64,000 nt of DNA from Pedobacter nutrimenti (lineage in GTDB: Bacteria > Bacteroidota > Bacteroidia > Sphingobacteriales > Sphingobacteriaceae). The translations under genes were made by a program, and so were the position numbers. Positions 1 through 8,614 of the stretch are shown here, piece by piece. The stretch is taken from assembly GCF_003208655.1 (NCBI RefSeq), contig NZ_QKLU01000010.1:62001-126000 (forward strand), written 5' to 3'. Below the pieces are notes generated by a model that was not told the DNA's origin, ran no database searches, and saw only the letters and a list, made by a program, of their open reading frames with translations. Within the stretch, counting starts at the first letter, position 1; each line of letters starts with the position of its first letter.

Positions 1-489
1 TATGTATGCAATGTGGATGAAAACTCCGTTATTAATGGAAATGCCTATGTAGACAGGGTTAAAGAAGCTGTAAAAGATGAAAACGCAGAAGTTCTTGTCA
101 TTTCTGCAAAAATAGAATCTGAAATTGCAGAATTGGACAGTTATGAAGAACGTCAGGAATTTCTGGCCGACCTGGGTTTAACGGAATCTGGTGTCAATAA
201 ACTGATCCGTGCGGCATACCGTTTACTGGACTTATATACCTATTTTACCGCTGGTGTACAGGAAGTAAGGGCATGGACCATTACCAAAGGTTTTACCGCC
301 CCGCAAGCGGCAGGAGTAATCCATACCGATTTTGAAAAAGGCTTTATCCGTGCAGAGGTGATAAAATACAATGATTTTGTAACCCTTGGTTCCGAAAATG
401 CCTGTAAAGATGCCGGTAAGCTTGGTGTTGAAGGAAAAACTTATGTTGTAGAAGACGGAGACATTATGCACTTCCGTTTCAACGTATAA
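1..489 (+). CDS. ychF: Redox-regulated ATPase YchF (C-terminal part, cut by window start)
   Basis: This is the C-terminal ~162 residues of YchF/OLA1, a cytoplasmic Obg-family P-loop ATPase that associates with ribosomes. The reading frame is open from base 1 (Y-V-C-N-V-D-E...), so the GTG at 13 is an internal codon and the real start lies upstream of the window. What remains is the end of the G domain and the TGS-like C-terminal domain. It shows the family-typical features: a L-D-L-x-T-Y-F-T-A-G segment, the V-R-A-W-T run, an A-P-Q-A-A-G-V-I-H-T-D-F-E-K-G-F-I-R-A-E-V block, and a closing M-H-F-R-F-N-V. A hairpin terminator follows the stop codon. Identification is secure; only the 5' portion is missing. 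Confidence 0.95.
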   Translation, partial: YVCNVDENSVINGNAYVDRVKEAVKDENAEVLVISAKIESEIAELDSYEERQEFLADLGLTESGVNKLIRAAYRLLDLYTYFTAGVQEVRAWTITKGFTAPQAAGVIHTDFEKGFIRAEVIKYNDFVTLGSENACKDAGKLGVEGKTYVVEDGDIMHFRFNV

Positions 490-511
490 AAAGCATACAC
501 AATTAAATGTA

Positions 512-546
512 AAAAGGCAGTTCTTTCAGGAACTGCTTTTTTTTAT
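512..546 (+). terminator. Rho-independent terminator after ychF
   Basis: A GCAGTTC/GAACTGC stem (517-523 with 530-536) has a 6-nt loop, an A-run before it and a T-run after it. It lies 20-odd bases after the ychF stop and could also serve mgtE on the other strand. Confidence 0.85.
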
Positions 547-566
547 ATAAAGATCTACAGAAAACC

Positions 567-1940
567 CTAGAGCAGGACCCCCTTCAGGAACATCACTGCT
601 ACCGAGAAGTAAATAATCAAACCCGTTACATCCACCAAAGTAGCTACAAACGGCGCAGAAGAAGTTGCAGGGTCGGCCCCAAGTTTTTTAAGTAAAAGTG
701 GCAGCATAGACCCCGACAAAGAACCCCAAAGCACCACCCCAACCAGGGCTACCCCAACCGTACAGCCAATCAGTATCCAATGTGGGCCGTACATGTCCGA
801 AAACATCGTCCACACAAATATTCTTAAAAACCCAATAACACCAAGCGCTATTCCCAGCATCAGACCCGACAGGATTTCGCGGCGCATAACCCTCCACCAG
901 TCAGCTACTGTAATTTCTCCAAGGGCCATGGCCTGGATAATTAAAGTAGAAGCCTGCGAGCCGCTATTTCCACCACTGGAAATGATCAGGGGAACAAACA
1001 TGGCCAACACAACCGCTTTAGCAATATCTGCTTCAAAATGTGCCATTGCTGTGGCCGTTAACATTTCCCCAAGGAATAAAATAACCAGCCATCCGATCCT
1101 TTTTTTCACCAGTCCAAAAAGCGGCATATCCAAATAAGGCTCATCCAGGGCTTCGGTACCCCCGATTTTATGCATATCTTCTGTGTACTCTTCATTGGCA
1201 ATCCAAAGAATATCATCTACGGTCACAATACCCAGCAAAACATCATTGTCGTCCACCACTGGTAAAGCGACCCGGTTGTTCATCCTAAAAACATTAATGG
1301 CATCTTCCTGGGGGGCATTTACATTCAGTGCAATGGAACGGTTATCGGCAAGATCACCGATTTTAGCCTCAGGATCCGCAAGCAATATTTCCCGGATCCG
1401 GATGTCATCCAGCAATACACCACCTTTATCAATCACATAGATCACATCGATTGTTTCAGAATCCTTTCCATAACGCCTGATGTGCTCCAGTACCCGGCTC
1501 ACTGTCCAGTCCTTTTTAACAGCAACATAATCCGGGGTCATTAAACGCCCAACGCTGTCCTCTTTATAACCCAGAAGAGATAAAGCCTCTACCCTTTCTG
1601 TGGCAGGCAAAAGCTGGATCAGCTTGGCAACCGCATCACCTTTAAGCTCACTGAACAGGGAAGTCCTGTCGTCTGGTGGCATCAGGTTAATCAGCTCTGT
1701 TAGCTTAGGACCAGATAATTTTTTAAGAATTTTTCCCTGGGTAGGAAAGTCCAGGATTCTGAACACATTTACCGCCCTTTTGATGGACAGTGTATCTATA
1801 AATTTAACAGCGTACTGGGGAAGTTCGTCTATCAGATGTTCTACATCTGAAATATTCAGATCATCTAGGTAAACTTTTAATTGTGCATCGTCTCCCTTAT
1901 CTATCAGTTCAACTACTTCTTCAACAATCAATTCTTCCAT
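567..1940 (-). CDS. mgtE: Magnesium transporter MgtE
   Basis: Inner-membrane Mg2+ channel/transporter of 457 residues, the usual MgtE length. The N-terminal ~125 residues form the acidic helical MgtE_N domain. A CBS pair follows (roughly residues 130-255, including the D-D-I-R-I-R and V-D-D-I-L-W segments). The C-terminal membrane domain begins near residue 280 with about five hydrophobic segments and the conserved pore motif G-G-N-S-G-S-Q-A-S-T at residues 323-332. In characterised MgtE proteins the cytosolic domains sense Mg2+ and close the pore; nothing here suggests otherwise. The start is ATG. It is a single gene, convergent with ychF. No Mg2+ riboswitch-like leader was recognised in the 200 bp upstream. 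Confidence 0.96.
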   Translation of the reverse strand: MEELIVEEVVELIDKGDDAQLKVYLDDLNISDVEHLIDELPQYAVKFIDTLSIKRAVNVFRILDFPTQGKILKKLSGPKLTELINLMPPDDRTSLFSELKGDAVAKLIQLLPATERVEALSLLGYKEDSVGRLMTPDYVAVKKDWTVSRVLEHIRRYGKDSETIDVIYVIDKGGVLLDDIRIREILLADPEAKIGDLADNRSIALNVNAPQEDAINVFRMNNRVALPVVDDNDVLLGIVTVDDILWIANEEYTEDMHKIGGTEALDEPYLDMPLFGLVKKRIGWLVILFLGEMLTATAMAHFEADIAKAVVLAMFVPLIISSGGNSGSQASTLIIQAMALGEITVADWWRVMRREILSGLMLGIALGVIGFLRIFVWTMFSDMYGPHWILIGCTVGVALVGVVLWGSLSGSMLPLLLKKLGADPATSSAPFVATLVDVTGLIIYFSVAVMFLKGVLL

Positions 1941-2150
1941 AAATATGCGGGTGTTTTTTACATGTTTCTGTTGCTTTATCAGGATTGCAAAAGTGAGGTT
2001 TTATTTTTAATAATTCCACCTTTTACTACCCAAAATTCGTTCCATTTGAACGTTTATTTTTAACAATTGCCAATAAACTGTCCAAAAAGAAAAATTTCAA
2101 CATGTAAGGCACCGGTCACAAGGCCGTTCCGCATTTACAGGAATAAAATA

Positions 2151-2387
2151 TTAAACTTTAAATTCGTCCAGGGAATAAGGAAGCTCCTCACAAAAAAAAC
2201 CATAATTTTCGAGAATATGCTTCACCTGCTGCGTACAGGGAGAAGCACTAACCACCCGAAGAATCTTATCTGTATCTTCAAATGCAAAAGACCAGTTTCC
2301 CACACTAAGATAAGCATCCAGTTCGGGCCCGATCCCAAACAAGGCATTTTTATCCACCACCGAAGTTTTAAAAATCGTTATATACAT
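2151..2387 (-). CDS. Small conserved-type hypothetical protein (78 aa)
   Basis: A 78-residue protein beginning M-Y-I-T-I-F-K-T-S-V and containing W-S-F-A-F-E-D-T-D-K-I-L-R-V. It recalls small Bacteroidota proteins that open with an I-F-K-T segment and carry a D-x-D-K-I-L-R-V core, with a fold resembling heavy-metal-associated domains but without a CxxC pair; this is recollection, not a search result. The frame is open up to an ATG at 2513 (120 aa), but I prefer the ATG at 2387 because the protein motif begins there and the extra 42 residues are unlike the family. Function unknown. It is isolated between mgtE and tRNA-Arg. Confidence 0.6.
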   Translation of the reverse strand: MYITIFKTSVVDKNALFGIGPELDAYLSVGNWSFAFEDTDKILRVVSASPCTQQVKHILENYGFFCEELPYSLDEFKV

Positions 2388-2605
2388 TTTTTGTTGTTTG
2401 TCTTTTAACCTGTTTAGATTGTTTAACACCGGGGTCTTGTAAAGATCAGATTTATAAGCAAATAAACAAAAGGATAATTCACTCAAACGGCCAAAATACA
2501 CGCTGAACTTCATTTTAAACGGCCTGGGCAGGACAACAACTCATCCAAAAGAATTACCATATTTAAAATTTACAGCGAAATTCTCGCTCTTACTGGAATT
2601 TTTTC

Positions 2606-2613
2606 TACTTTTG
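2606..2613 (+). promoter_or_regulatory. -7 promoter box of tRNA-Arg
   Basis: TACTTTTG matches the Bacteroidota -7 consensus TAnnTTTG. It lies 19 bp before the first base of the tRNA, so transcription would begin a few bases upstream of the mature 5' end. Confidence 0.65.
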
Positions 2614-2632
2614 CAACTCTTTAATTATACTG

Positions 2633-2704
2633 GCTTTCGTAGTTCAATGGATAGAATGTCAGATTCCGGTTCTGATGATGGGGGTTCGAATCCCTTCGAG
2701 AGCA
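2633..2704 (+). tRNA. tRNA-Arg (anticodon CCG)
   Basis: The cloverleaf folds by eye. Acceptor GCTTTCG pairs with CGAGAGC with one G-U. The D stem is GTTC/GAAT. The anticodon stem TCAGA/TCTGA encloses the loop TTCCGGT, giving anticodon CCG (reads CGG). The T arm has loop TTCGAAT. The discriminator is A and CCA is not encoded. A strong terminator follows within a few bases, so it is a single-gene transcript. Confidence 0.95.
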
Positions 2705-2707
2705 CAA

Positions 2708-2741
2708 AAAAACGCCTTAACTTCACATTTAAGGCGTTTTT
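2708..2741 (+). terminator. Terminator of tRNA-Arg
   Basis: A perfect 13-bp stem (AAAAACGCCTTAA with TTAAGGCGTTTTT, 2708-2720 and 2729-2741) with an 8-nt loop. A and T runs on both sides make it usable from either strand. Confidence 0.9.
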
Positions 2742-2805
2742 GCTTTAATCGCTTACATTTAAGCTGTAATTTATTTTAATCGGGTGCATTGTTAAAATTT
2801 TCAAC

Positions 2806-3294
2806 ATGACAACAAAGAATCGTTCCTTTTCCTTTATTCCCTTTGTGATTAACCTCATTATACCTTTTGGTTTTGGGGTCCTGGGCGGCCTGCTCACCAT
2901 GCAGTCGGTAAAAACATGGTACCCTACCCTGGCCAAGCCCTCTTTTAATCCACCAAACTGGATTTTTGGCCCTGTATGGTCGCTTCTATATATACTAATG
3001 GGTGTCTCTGCTTATCTGGTCTGGAAAAAAAGATCGCAGATCGCTCATTTTCCCCGGACAATAGCCATTTATCTGATCCAACTGGTGCTGAACCTGATGT
3101 GGTCCTTTATTTTTTTCTATGCCCACCGGATTGGCCTGGCCCTGATAGAAATTATAATCCTGCTGGTGGTGCTGATTGTAAATGCACGCGTATTTTATAA
3201 AATTGACAAAACAGCCGGATTATTGTTTATCCCTTATGCACTTTGGGTAAGTTTTGCAACACTGCTTACCTACAGTATTTATTCTTTAAATTAA
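2806..3294 (+). CDS. TspO/MBR family protein (tryptophan-rich sensory protein)
   Basis: A 162-residue integral membrane protein with the usual five hydrophobic helices and family size. Diagnostic segments are W-Y-P-T-L-A-K-P-S-F-N-P-P-N-W-I-F-G-P-V-W (about residues 44-64) and the N-L-M-W-S-F-I-F-F family motif near residue 100. TspO proteins bind porphyrins and related tetrapyrroles and are linked to tetrapyrrole and oxidative-stress responses; the ligand in this organism cannot be read from sequence. It is a single gene with ATG start, downstream of and co-oriented with tRNA-Arg but separated from it by a terminator. Confidence 0.94.
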   Translation: MTTKNRSFSFIPFVINLIIPFGFGVLGGLLTMQSVKTWYPTLAKPSFNPPNWIFGPVWSLLYILMGVSAYLVWKKRSQIAHFPRTIAIYLIQLVLNLMWSFIFFYAHRIGLALIEIIILLVVLIVNARVFYKIDKTAGLLFIPYALWVSFATLLTYSIYSLN

Positions 3295-3378
3295 GAAATT
3301 ACATTCCATTTACTTATAAATTTAAACAGATTCTTAACAAAGGGCAATTTTAAGAAATAGAACTCCTATTTTTAGAAT

Positions 3379-5697
3379 GTGATATTTTTAAGAAACAGTT
3401 TTCTTCTTTTGTTAATTTTTTGTGGGCTCCATGCCTCTGCACAAAAAGTTGGCCTGGTACTAAGTGGTGGTGGTGCCAAGGGTTTGGCGCACATCGGTGT
3501 CCTGAAAGCCCTTGAAGAAAATAACATCCCAATAGATTATGTGACCGGAACTTCTATGGGGGGTATTGTGGGCGCCCTGTATGCGGCAGGTTATTCCCCT
3601 GCACAAATGGAAAAAATTGCCCTCAGCAAAGATTTTCAGGATTGGGTCAGCGGAAAATACACCAGTGATTACAGTTTGTTTTTTCAAAAAAATGGGCCTA
3701 ATTCATCGGTTATTACCGCTAAGCTCTCTGCAGACACAAGCTTAAGATTAAGTTTCCGTTCCAATATTGTCAATGACATCCCTTTAAATTTTGCCTTGCT
3801 GGAACTTTTTTCCCAGGCTTCTGCCATTGCAAAGGATAATTTTGACAACCTTTTTATTCCATACAGGTGCATGGTTTCAGATGTATTGCTGCAAAACAGC
3901 ATTACCCTCAAACAGGGTAGTCTGGCCGAGGCTGTCCGGGCAACCATGACCGTTCCCTTTGTTTACAGGCCCATAAAAATAGATGGCAAATTTGTTTTTG
4001 ACGGAGGGATTTACAACAACTTCCCCGTGGACGTCATGAAAAAAGAGTTTAAACCCGATTATGTCATCGGGGTGAATGTTTCTTCCAAAACCTTTAAAGA
4101 ATACCCCAAAGACAATGACGACCGCTTACTTAACAGGTCGCTGATCTATATGTTTCTGGCCAAATCAGATTCGACCCTGATCGGAAAAGATGGCGCTTAT
4201 ATTCAACCCAATTTATCGGATTATACAGCTACCAATTTTTATCCTGTAGAAGAACTCATCAAACAAGGCTATGATGCGGCAATGGCTGGTATGGAGCAAA
4301 TCAAAAAAGCTGTACAACGCAGAACCAAAGCAGAAGAACTGATCCTGAGAAGAAATACTTTTAACAATAAAAAACCCGACCTGCGCTTCAATGCCATTAC
4401 CGTAAGTGGTGTAAATAACCAGCAAAAAAAATATGTAGAACGGCTGTTTAAAAGGGACAAGGCTACCTTTGACCTTTCCGACATTAAACAGGGCTATTAC
4501 AAACTGGTGGCCGATGAAACTTTTGAAACCGTATATCCCAAAATAGCTTACGATCAAAAGACAGACAATTACATTTTTGACATCATAGCCAAACCAAAAA
4601 AAAGTTTCAAAATAGACCTGGGCGGCAACATCTCTACCAGACCCATCAGTGCTGTTTTTTTAGGGCTGCAATACAGTTACCTGGACCAAAAAGCGTATAA
4701 TTTTGGGGTCAATTTCTATTCCGGCAGGTTTTATGAATCTTTCCAGCTAAATGGAAGGGTAGATTTCCCCAGCCGGCTGCCTATTTTTCTGGCAGCAGAA
4801 ATGACCTATAATCATTATAATTTCTACAACACCAGCACCATTTTTATTGAAAACCCACACCCGACCTATGTAGAACAATCAGACCGGAAAATTGACATTA
4901 AAGCCGGTATACCTTTAAACAGGGGAACCAAAATCAGTGCAGGTACCGCTTTTATCAGCAATGTAGACCGCTATAGCCCAACCAACACCTTTAATGTAGG
5001 CGATATCCTGGATAAAACCATTTTTAATGGAGTCAGGTTCAATGTCTCTTTTGAACAAAACACCCTTAACCGTAAACAATATGCCAGCAAAGGCCGTAAC
5101 TTTTTAATGAGTGCAAATTATTTTGTCGGAACTGAGCTTTACTCTCCAGGAAATATTTCAAGAAATACAGAATTAACCAATCTGATAGACCTTCAAAGAC
5201 ACAACAGGAGCTGGGGAAATATTAAAGTCAGTGATGAAAATTACTTTTTTCACAAAGGAAAATATACCCTGGGCTACCAGGCAGAAGCTGTGATATCAGA
5301 CCTTCCTCTATTCTCAAATTATTATTCCACCCTTCTGGTGGCTCCGGCATTTTATCCGCTGCAAGATAGCCGTTCGGTCTTTTTGGAAAAATTCCGTGCA
5401 GCAAACTACCTGGCGGGCGGGCTTAAAAATGTCTATACCATCAGAAGAAACCTCGACCTGCGGGTAGAAGCATTTGTTTTCCTGCCCTACAAAGAATTTC
5501 ATCAGGAAGGTTTTCAAAATGTAGACAACACCAAGGCTTTCAGCAAGTGGCATTACGCCGGCACTGCCGGACTGGTGTACCATACGCCGGTAGGCCCAAT
5601 CAGCTTCAGCTATAATTTATACGATGATCCGATAAAAAGAAACGGCGTTTTACTACATTTGGGCTATCTGATATACAACAAACGATCTATAGAATGA
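3379..5697 (+). CDS. Patatin-like phospholipase with C-terminal POTRA and Omp85-type barrel (type Vd autotransporter-like)
   Basis: A 772-residue secreted protein. A signal peptide (residues 1-21, ending A-S-A-Q) leads into a patatin hydrolase domain with oxyanion loop G-G-G-A-K-G, nucleophile G-T-S-M-G-G (Ser59) and D-G-G (Asp208), the intact Ser-Asp dyad. After about residue 310 comes a POTRA-like segment. The last ~380 residues are rich in alternating aromatic strands and end in a hydrophobic Y-L-I-Y-N-K-R-S-I-E, consistent with a 16-strand BamA/TamA-like barrel. This layout is known from type Vd autotransporters such as PlpD and is common in Bacteroidota. The start is GTG; no in-frame ATG lies upstream because a stop sits two codons before. 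Its stop overlaps the next gene by 4 bp (ATGA). Probably outer-membrane located with the lipase domain exported; substrate unknown. Confidence 0.92.
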   Translation: MIFLRNSFLLLLIFCGLHASAQKVGLVLSGGGAKGLAHIGVLKALEENNIPIDYVTGTSMGGIVGALYAAGYSPAQMEKIALSKDFQDWVSGKYTSDYSLFFQKNGPNSSVITAKLSADTSLRLSFRSNIVNDIPLNFALLELFSQASAIAKDNFDNLFIPYRCMVSDVLLQNSITLKQGSLAEAVRATMTVPFVYRPIKIDGKFVFDGGIYNNFPVDVMKKEFKPDYVIGVNVSSKTFKEYPKDNDDRLLNRSLIYMFLAKSDSTLIGKDGAYIQPNLSDYTATNFYPVEELIKQGYDAAMAGMEQIKKAVQRRTKAEELILRRNTFNNKKPDLRFNAITVSGVNNQQKKYVERLFKRDKATFDLSDIKQGYYKLVADETFETVYPKIAYDQKTDNYIFDIIAKPKKSFKIDLGGNISTRPISAVFLGLQYSYLDQKAYNFGVNFYSGRFYESFQLNGRVDFPSRLPIFLAAEMTYNHYNFYNTSTIFIENPHPTYVEQSDRKIDIKAGIPLNRGTKISAGTAFISNVDRYSPTNTFNVGDILDKTIFNGVRFNVSFEQNTLNRKQYASKGRNFLMSANYFVGTELYSPGNISRNTELTNLIDLQRHNRSWGNIKVSDENYFFHKGKYTLGYQAEAVISDLPLFSNYYSTLLVAPAFYPLQDSRSVFLEKFRAANYLAGGLKNVYTIRRNLDLRVEAFVFLPYKEFHQEGFQNVDNTKAFSKWHYAGTAGLVYHTPVGPISFSYNLYDDPIKRNGVLLHLGYLIYNKRSIE

Positions 5698-6224
5698 GAA
5701 CACGCTGCATCATTTTTTTCCTTTTGTTCCTGAGTTTTGGTGCCTTTGCCCAAAAATCCGACATTAACAATTTTCTGGTTAAGGAAAGCCTGCTCAAAAA
5801 CAGCAAGCTGGCCATCATTGCAGCAGACTCTCTGGATCACCCACAAGAAAGCATTAACGGCATCTATACCTTTAGTGTAAGCGGCTTTACCCAATCGCTC
5901 AAGTTCAACGATGGCGTTGCCATTTTACCCCTGCAACTGGAAAAATCAACTTTTGTATACATCAAACACGTTAACGATAAAGGCACCCACAGCAAGCTGG
6001 TTTATGTTTACAAAAAAGACGGAGACTTAAGCCCCTATGCCTTCAACAGCATGTGGTTGGTCCTGATCCCCCTGGTTCTAATTTTCCTGGCCTTTGCCTT
6101 CAGAAAATTTATCATTTTTGCTGTGATCCTGTTCCTGATTTTCATTTATTTTAACCACAGCAACGGGCTCAGCATCCCTACCTTTTTTGAAACGGTATTT
6201 GACGGACTGAAAAAACTATTCTAG
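5694..6224 (+). CDS. Hypothetical exported membrane protein (176 aa)
   Basis: Not recognised. A signal peptide (residues 1-19, ending F-G-A-F-A-Q) precedes a ~95-residue region with alternating strand-like pattern, then two adjacent hydrophobic segments at about residues 119-152 and a short amphipathic tail. It could therefore be a periplasmic domain anchored by a C-terminal helical hairpin. Its ATG overlaps the stop of the patatin-barrel gene (ATGA), so the two are almost certainly co-translated and this protein may assist that exported lipase; that is inference from context. Its stop codon is interlocked with the stop of tamL on the other strand (CTAG at 6221-6224). Confidence 0.75.
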   Translation: MRTRCIIFFLLFLSFGAFAQKSDINNFLVKESLLKNSKLAIIAADSLDHPQESINGIYTFSVSGFTQSLKFNDGVAILPLQLEKSTFVYIKHVNDKGTHSKLVYVYKKDGDLSPYAFNSMWLVLIPLVLIFLAFAFRKFIIFAVILFLIFIYFNHSNGLSIPTFFETVFDGLKKLF

Positions 6225-8614
6225 AAAGGCAGACCAATTCCAAAATTGTATTGTACAAAACGGTAGTTATCCGGGCTGTGCGTGGTATAATAGTTTGCTT
6301 TAAACTCCTTCCCGCCGCTAAAGAATTTACTGATTACCCATTGGTCCGACCCGCTGAACATCGGGTCCTTGATTTTCAGGCCCACATCGAAACGGAATAC
6401 AAAATAATCTACGTCATAACGTAAACCTACACCGGTACCAATGGCTATCTGATCAAAGAGTTTCTGGAATTTAAACTCTGAATCCGGATTATCCCTTATT
6501 GCAGATTTCGAAACATTCCAGACATTTCCGGCATCTACAAAAACAGCTCCCTTTAGTTGGGCGCCAAAAAATTTGTTCAGGAGTTTATAGCGGTACTCAA
6601 AATTGGTTTCTATATGCAGTTCCCCCAACTGGTCCAGACCAAAAACAGCCCTCCTAAGATCCTCCGTCGTTAAGACTTTACCACGGTCATAATTCCCTGG
6701 TCCAATGGTCCTGGCCTGCCAGGCCCTGATCCCATTAGAACCGCCGGCAAAAAATGACTTATCAATTGGTATACCCGCTCCTGATGAATTTCCATAAGCA
6801 ATGGCCGCCCCTGCATTTAATCTGGCTACAAACTGCCTTGCGCCCCCCAGGTTTTTATACCAGCGCACATCAATTTCCGGGCGGACAAATTGTGTATAAG
6901 GAAGTCCCAGAATTTTGGCCGGTTCCAGTAAAGAAGGATCTGTTGCACTAGGAACCCTATGGTCATTTCCAGTTAGTTTAGAAATAGCCTGTAGTAAATT
7001 CCCTGCTGTTTCAAGTCCTCCCCTAAAATAAATAAAGCTGGCTGGTAACAACAGCTTACCCTGGTTCAGGATATAAGAATACTTCATGCCCAGGGTAATA
7101 TTCTTTTGATTAAGTAAAATAATATTATAAAAATTTGCCCTGTATACTTCAGGGTCAGTAATCAAAACATTCCCTAACCGGTATTCTATATTCAAAGGGG
7201 TAAAAGAATGGATCTTATACTTGGTCTCATACCAGTCATAAGTCATAGAAGTTTGAAATATCCTTCTGGAAAGCACATCTTTTTGCAGGGAATAAATATA
7301 ACTGATGGCAAAAGAGGTATAAGGCATTCCGTTTTTACCCATTAAAGGGATTTTAAAAGGCACCATGAGCCTGGGTACTGCCAAACTGGTACTGATCGAA
7401 AAATCCTGCTGGTAAATGTCCTTAAAAATTGAACCCCCCCCATCTACTCTCGACTGTACACCTCCCTTTACCTGGACCTCAAAACGCTCAGCCCCGCGAA
7501 ACATATTGTTATTGGTATAGGTATTTCCAAGCGTAAAGCCAATGGTTCCGGCATTAAAGGGCAATTCCCCTTCAATCCGGTTACTCATTTTCTTTTGAGG
7601 AATCAATCGGATAATAGGCTCTACCTTCGCAGAACTGTCTTTTGCTTTCAGGTAATCGATCTTTACATTTTTAAAGGCATTCAGCTGGTACAAACGGTCA
7701 TAGGTTAGCTGGTCCTTGGTATTGTCATACAGCTCCCCTTCCTTAATAAAATCATAACGGACTATTGGGTTCCTTCTAAAGCGTTTGGAATACGAAGTGA
7801 ACCGGATGCCATTGGCAATATGAGGGTTACGCACCAGGGAGTCTGTTGTAAAACCATCCGCATCGGGTGCAATAAAAATATTTGTTTCTCCTATGGTATA
7901 CTGCCGGTGTTCTTTTTGGCCCTCCGGATTGTCAACAATCATCGTGACTTTTGCTTTGCCATCATTGGAATTGGAATCTACCGAATAACGGATATAAGGC
8001 TTTAAAAAATCAAAATACCCATTTTGTTTGGCAATCTCATATATTTTGTCCCTTTCATAACTCAAGGAATCTTCATCGTAACGCATCCCGTCTTTTAAGT
8101 GAGTAAGTCCCTGTTTACGGGAAAAATACAAGTCTTTAATTTTAGGATCTTCAAAATCGTAATTGATTTTACTAATGAAAAAACCTTTGCCGGTATCTGC
8201 CTTAAAATAAACCTGTGCCCTTTGTTTTTTAACCGTGATCGAAGAATTGACCTTTGCATTAAAATACCCCTTACTTTTTAAAAACTTTTCAATCTGCGAA
8301 CGGGAAATTTCCACCAGGGTACTGTCCAGCAAGGGTGCCGGGTTACCAACAGATTTGGTTTTAAAAAGTCCGTAAAACAAATTATACAGCCCGACATTAA
8401 CACCCAATTTTGGGGCCGGCCGAATGTCCTTTTGCACATAGGTATAAGCTTCCTCCTGCATTTTTTTTGGAATACTGTCTATTTCTACCTTTTTCACGAT
8501 GGCCTGATAGTCCTGTATGTATTTTGTAGAAGAACAGGCAGTGACAAAAAGAATAATAAATAGTAATATTGCAGGAAACTGGATCTTCGTTTTATAATTA
8601 GGGTATGCTTTCAA
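6221..8614 (-). CDS. tamL: Translocation and assembly module lipoprotein TamL (BamA/TamA family)
   Basis: A 797-residue outer-membrane protein. The N-terminus carries a hydrophobic stretch and the lipobox F-V-T-A-C (Cys27), followed by POTRA-type repeats (an E-K-F-L-K-S-K-G-Y-F motif and a second K-Q-N-G-Y-F-D-F) and a C-terminal Omp85 barrel with the F-A-G-G-S-N-G-I-R-A-W-Q-A-R signature around residue 625. Having a lipid anchor and TamA-like domains is what distinguishes TamL of Bacteroidota. It is thought to act with TamB in outer-membrane assembly; no tamB is present here. The only in-frame initiation codon near the signal region is TTG at 8614, which overlaps the divergent RNA methyltransferase start by 10 bp. 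Convergent with, and interlocked at its stop with, the patatin-barrel operon. Confidence 0.92.
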   Translation of the reverse strand: MKAYPNYKTKIQFPAILLFIILFVTACSSTKYIQDYQAIVKKVEIDSIPKKMQEEAYTYVQKDIRPAPKLGVNVGLYNLFYGLFKTKSVGNPAPLLDSTLVEISRSQIEKFLKSKGYFNAKVNSSITVKKQRAQVYFKADTGKGFFISKINYDFEDPKIKDLYFSRKQGLTHLKDGMRYDEDSLSYERDKIYEIAKQNGYFDFLKPYIRYSVDSNSNDGKAKVTMIVDNPEGQKEHRQYTIGETNIFIAPDADGFTTDSLVRNPHIANGIRFTSYSKRFRRNPIVRYDFIKEGELYDNTKDQLTYDRLYQLNAFKNVKIDYLKAKDSSAKVEPIIRLIPQKKMSNRIEGELPFNAGTIGFTLGNTYTNNNMFRGAERFEVQVKGGVQSRVDGGGSIFKDIYQQDFSISTSLAVPRLMVPFKIPLMGKNGMPYTSFAISYIYSLQKDVLSRRIFQTSMTYDWYETKYKIHSFTPLNIEYRLGNVLITDPEVYRANFYNIILLNQKNITLGMKYSYILNQGKLLLPASFIYFRGGLETAGNLLQAISKLTGNDHRVPSATDPSLLEPAKILGLPYTQFVRPEIDVRWYKNLGGARQFVARLNAGAAIAYGNSSGAGIPIDKSFFAGGSNGIRAWQARTIGPGNYDRGKVLTTEDLRRAVFGLDQLGELHIETNFEYRYKLLNKFFGAQLKGAVFVDAGNVWNVSKSAIRDNPDSEFKFQKLFDQIAIGTGVGLRYDVDYFVFRFDVGLKIKDPMFSGSDQWVISKFFSGGKEFKANYYTTHSPDNYRFVQYNFGIGLPF

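Noticed and set aside
2388..2513. 42-residue N-terminal extension of the small protein at 2151
   Set aside because: The family-like sequence starts at the ATG at 2387; the extra part has unrelated composition.
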